Positions 63,301 to 64,000 of a stretch of DNA of 64,000 nt are shown in pieces. This DNA is from Beta vulgaris subsp. vulgaris (lineage: Eukaryota; Streptophyta; Magnoliopsida; Caryophyllales; Amaranthaceae): positions 39,497,779 through 39,561,778 of the forward strand of contig NC_079206.1 of the NCBI RefSeq assembly GCF_026745355.1, read 5' to 3'. The notes beneath the pieces were generated by a model. That model was given only the letters and a program-made list of their open reading frames with translations. It was not told the origin of the DNA and did not search any database. Position 1 is the stretch's first letter. The number at the start of each line of letters is the position of its first letter. Position numbers and translations under genes: made by a program.

Positions 63301-63479
63301 TATGCTTTTTTCTGTTTGGCTTTGTCTTCCCTAACTTTGAACTTGTATGATTTTCAGGTGAGCCATCATCCACCAATGAGTGCTGCACATGCAGAAAATG
63401 ACCATTTCACATATGATATTTCATCGAAGCTGAAGACCAAATTTCTAGGGAACTCAGTTGATGTATATCCTGTTGGGAG
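51267..63479 (+). CDS. ORP3: Oxysterol-binding-protein-related protein, ORP3 type (spliced, 3' end beyond window)
   Basis: Six exons with GT/AG introns: 51267-51379, 59356-59449, 62704-62820, 62908-62980, 63120-63238, 63358-63479. Phases agree throughout, giving about 212 residues without a stop. It begins [11 protein letters not shown] with a Ser-rich N-terminus. [10 protein letters not shown] and [20 protein letters not shown] follow, then the lipid-binding OSBP domain: [37 protein letters not shown] and the family signature EQVSHHPP. There is no PH domain, as in the short plant ORP3 group. Such proteins bind sterols or phosphoinositides at membrane contacts. The C-terminal half is off the right edge. 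Introns 1 and 2 are long and full of repeats. Confidence 0.93.
52010..53433. mobile_element. Putative DNA transposon with GCGCC-rich inverted ends
   Basis: TTTTAAAAAGCACGCCCAAGG near the left end faces CCTTGGTGCACCGCGTGCGCC-TTTTAAAA at the right. CCTAAAAC flanks both sides (52002-52009 and 53434-53441). The left end has five extra bases (CTTAG) outside the inverted part. No transposase. The hAT element at 52425-52945 is nested inside. Superfamily uncertain. Confidence 0.5.
52425..52945. mobile_element. Non-autonomous hAT element (521 bp) in ORP intron 1
   Basis: The left end is TAGAGATGGCCATTGGTGCG and the right end is GGCCCGCATTGTTGGCTATCTACA. The flanks CTTCGTGC (52417-52424) and CTTCTTGC (52946-52953) match at 7 of 8 bases, an aged 8-bp duplication. 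The interior is GGGCC-rich at the ends and AT-rich in the middle, like the copy at 8940. Confidence 0.82.
53442..53968. other. Intron sequence with a MITE-like end
   Basis: TACTTCCTGCCGTTCTAAAATAAATG (53650) resembles the TACTCCCTCCGTTCC start of a common plant MITE type. No second end found. No gene. Confidence 0.35.
54001..54262. repeat. Tandem duplication, period about 128 bp
   Basis: ATGGTATACTTATT begins at 54001 and 54129. Both copies contain CATTCATTAACGTCTAT and TAATAATGTGATCCTTAGGGT. About 90 percent alike by eye. Confidence 0.9.
54263..55232. other. Intron sequence without recognised element
   Basis: AT-rich. The 96-residue frame at 54475-54765 has no recognisable motif and lies inside the ORP intron. 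Confidence 0.5.
55233..56076 (+). repeat. 5' LTR of the deleted gypsy element
   Basis: 844 bp, TGATGTGGA...CCACATCGCA. Shares nearly all sequence with 58373-59206, with small indels. Confidence 0.9.
56078..56089 (+). promoter_or_regulatory. Primer binding site (initiator Met tRNA type)
   Basis: TGGTATCAGAGC directly after the LTR. Confidence 0.9.
56435..57460 (+). pseudogene. Gag of the deleted gypsy element
   Basis: [20 protein letters not shown] (frame 56435-56644) ends in TGA but continues in frame as 56684-56923: [40 protein letters not shown] and YASLWLEG, the Retrotrans_gag core. After a frame change comes [20 protein letters not shown] and [16 protein letters not shown] (57043-57333). 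The zinc knuckle KCFKCQG, stop, GHIASECPT lies at about 57396-57450, with a stop inside it. Confidence 0.85.
57461..58343 (+). pseudogene. Protease remnant joined to integrase C-terminus
   Basis: [20 protein letters not shown] (57474) is followed by a region with [20 protein letters not shown] and PYKLNLLDD in shifting frames, the start of the gypsy protease. The frame 57882-58343 reads [20 protein letters not shown], the protease end. It then reads [40 protein letters not shown] and ALDLLPCYD, which is the C-terminal part of a gypsy integrase. About 3 kb of RT, RNase H and integrase core are deleted between them, at about 58060-58130. Confidence 0.78.
58361..58372 (+). promoter_or_regulatory. 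Polypurine tract of the deleted gypsy element
   Basis: AGAGGGAGGGAA directly before the 3' LTR start TGATGTGG. Confidence 0.85.
58373..59206 (+). repeat. 3' LTR of the deleted gypsy element
   Basis: TGATGTGGATTC to ACGTCCACAT. Matches the 5' LTR with scattered substitutions and small indels. Confidence 0.9.
59356..59449 (+). CDS. ORP3: ORP exon 2
   Basis: Acceptor AATCTAG, donor GTGCAG. Joins exon 1 as GG+G (Gly) and reads [20 protein letters not shown] then [11 protein letters not shown]. Ends in phase 0. Confidence 0.9.
59637..60312. mobile_element. Possible DNA transposon insert in ORP intron 2
   Basis: TTGATGCTCGGACTCG at the left roughly mirrors GAGTCCAAGCATAATGG at the right, in inverse orientation. 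Both ends carry GTCGACA/TGACACCGCACGTG-like GC-rich text. No clear target duplication and no transposase. Weak support. Confidence 0.35.
61590..62020. repeat. Degenerate tandem repeats in ORP intron 2
   Basis: Repeated phrases TGTTCTATTTTCG, AGCAAATGTTCG and TAATGTTCCA(C/T)TTCAA, about 30-65 bp apart. At least ten TGTTC words occur in 430 bp. Confidence 0.8.
62704..62820 (+). CDS. ORP3: ORP exon 3
   Basis: 117 nt, phase 0 on both sides: [39 protein letters not shown]. This is the start of the OSBP lipid-binding domain. Confidence 0.93.
62908..62980 (+). CDS. ORP3: ORP exon 4
   Basis: [20 protein letters not shown] then LVYA, between acceptor GTCACAG and donor GTAAGT, ending in phase 1. Confidence 0.92.
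63005..63045. repeat. Poly-C/poly-A low complexity in ORP intron 4
   Basis: C run with two A interruptions, then A run. Length may be unstable or misread. Confidence 0.95.
63120..63238 (+). CDS. ORP3: ORP exon 5
   Basis: [39 protein letters not shown]. Acceptor TTCACTGCAG, donor GTAATG. Ends in phase 0 with the first two residues of the EQVSHHPP signature. Confidence 0.93.
63358..63479 (+). CDS. ORP3: ORP exon 6
   Basis: [40 protein letters not shown]. Acceptor TTTTCAG, donor GTAACT. Ends in phase 2. Confidence 0.93.
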
Positions 63480-64000
63480 GTAACTTGCCTATCCTAACTC
63501 AAAATCTTACAATACAAATTCCTTCTGATGCTTATGCTTCTAAGGCTAATTGATGAAAGCCTGTATTGCGTAATTCAATAGTTAAATGTAGATAACGTTG
63601 TATATGCGCTCCCCTCTAGTTGGGGATTTTGAGTACCAAAATTGTTCTTCCCGTCTTGCTACTACGAATAAATAAATCTTTTTTGTCAATTCTTACTTTC
63701 CCTTCACACTGCAGCACGTTCTACATGAAAAATATGCTTCGTACACGTTTTTGAGAGACAATTCCCTTTCATATGTACGTTTTTTTCTTAGCTACTTAAT
63801 TAAAGAGCCCTTTTAGGCAATTCCTGTCTCGGGGTTATAGAAAGAGAAAGTAGTAATAAACTACTGATGTCTGTAGGTGTGAGACCAACACATATGGTGC
63901 ACCTACACTACTTGCAATTGCAGAATTCACAGTGCCTTATTTCTTCTCATATTCGTTGTGTTTTCTTCTTTTGGCTGAAACTATATAATCAAATTTTAAT
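63480..64000 (+). other. ORP intron 6 and window end
   Basis: The next expected ORP exon (after VYPVGR) is not found before 64000. An acceptor-like CACTGCAG at 63707-63714 leads into a frame that stops after about 14 codons and has no ORP similarity. Confidence 0.6.

Noticed and set aside
63707..63760. Possible ORP exon 7 after CACTGCAG
   Set aside because: The frame joined in phase 2 stops after about 14 codons and shows no ORP motif. The true exon is probably beyond 64000.
1..64000. CRISPR arrays, rRNA genes, tRNA genes or prokaryotic operons
   Set aside because: No spaced identical repeats, no rRNA-like stretches and no cloverleaf I could support. The gene structures are eukaryotic.

Overview
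The window is nuclear DNA of a flowering plant, most likely a eudicot. It is AT-rich and packed with nested plant-type LTR retrotransposons (Ty3/gypsy Tat and chromovirus types, Ty1/copia), CACTA and hAT DNA transposons, and one spliced host gene with GT/AG introns. I cannot name the species. Most open frames are decayed transposon proteins.

Layout. 1-2652: + strand gypsy (Tat-type) remnant. 2653-7837: CACTA material, a decayed element with minus-strand transposase- and Ulp1-like coding, invaded by or joined to small non-autonomous CACTAs. 7839-20579: minus-strand chromovirus-type gypsy, broken by a hAT element (8940-9581, 8-bp TSD), a solo LTR (9893-11094, 5-bp TSD) and a 7-kb CACTA (12348-19312, 3-bp TSD). 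That CACTA carries fragments of three unrelated host genes: an ARM-repeat gene, a RAB2 GTPase and an LRR protein. 20580-22996: left end of another CACTA, a GT microsatellite and a REVOLUTA-like HD-ZIP III pseudogene. 22997-41448: minus-strand Ty1/copia element, split by a complete 11.8-kb Tat-type gypsy (27703-39483, TSD CCCTT). The gypsy has gag-pol on + and a spliced antisense ORF with its own TATA box between pol and the 3' LTR. 41449-50886: chromovirus LTR and pol tail, an Ogre/Tat-like deletion derivative carrying zinc-knuckle gene pieces, a CACTA (47918-49154), and a duplicated chimeric block.

51267 to beyond the right edge: a host gene for an oxysterol-binding-protein-related protein (ORP3 type). 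Six exons are visible (51267-51379, 59356-59449, 62704-62820, 62908-62980, 63120-63238, 63358-63479). They join in frame to about 212 residues, reach the EQVSHHPP signature, and continue outside the window. Its first intron is about 8 kb, holding a hAT, a GC-rich element and a 4-kb internally deleted gypsy element.

The ORP gene is the only locus that looks like a working host gene. The others are captured or broken copies. The most striking structures are the multi-gene capture in the CACTA element and the intron-containing antisense gene of the Tat element.
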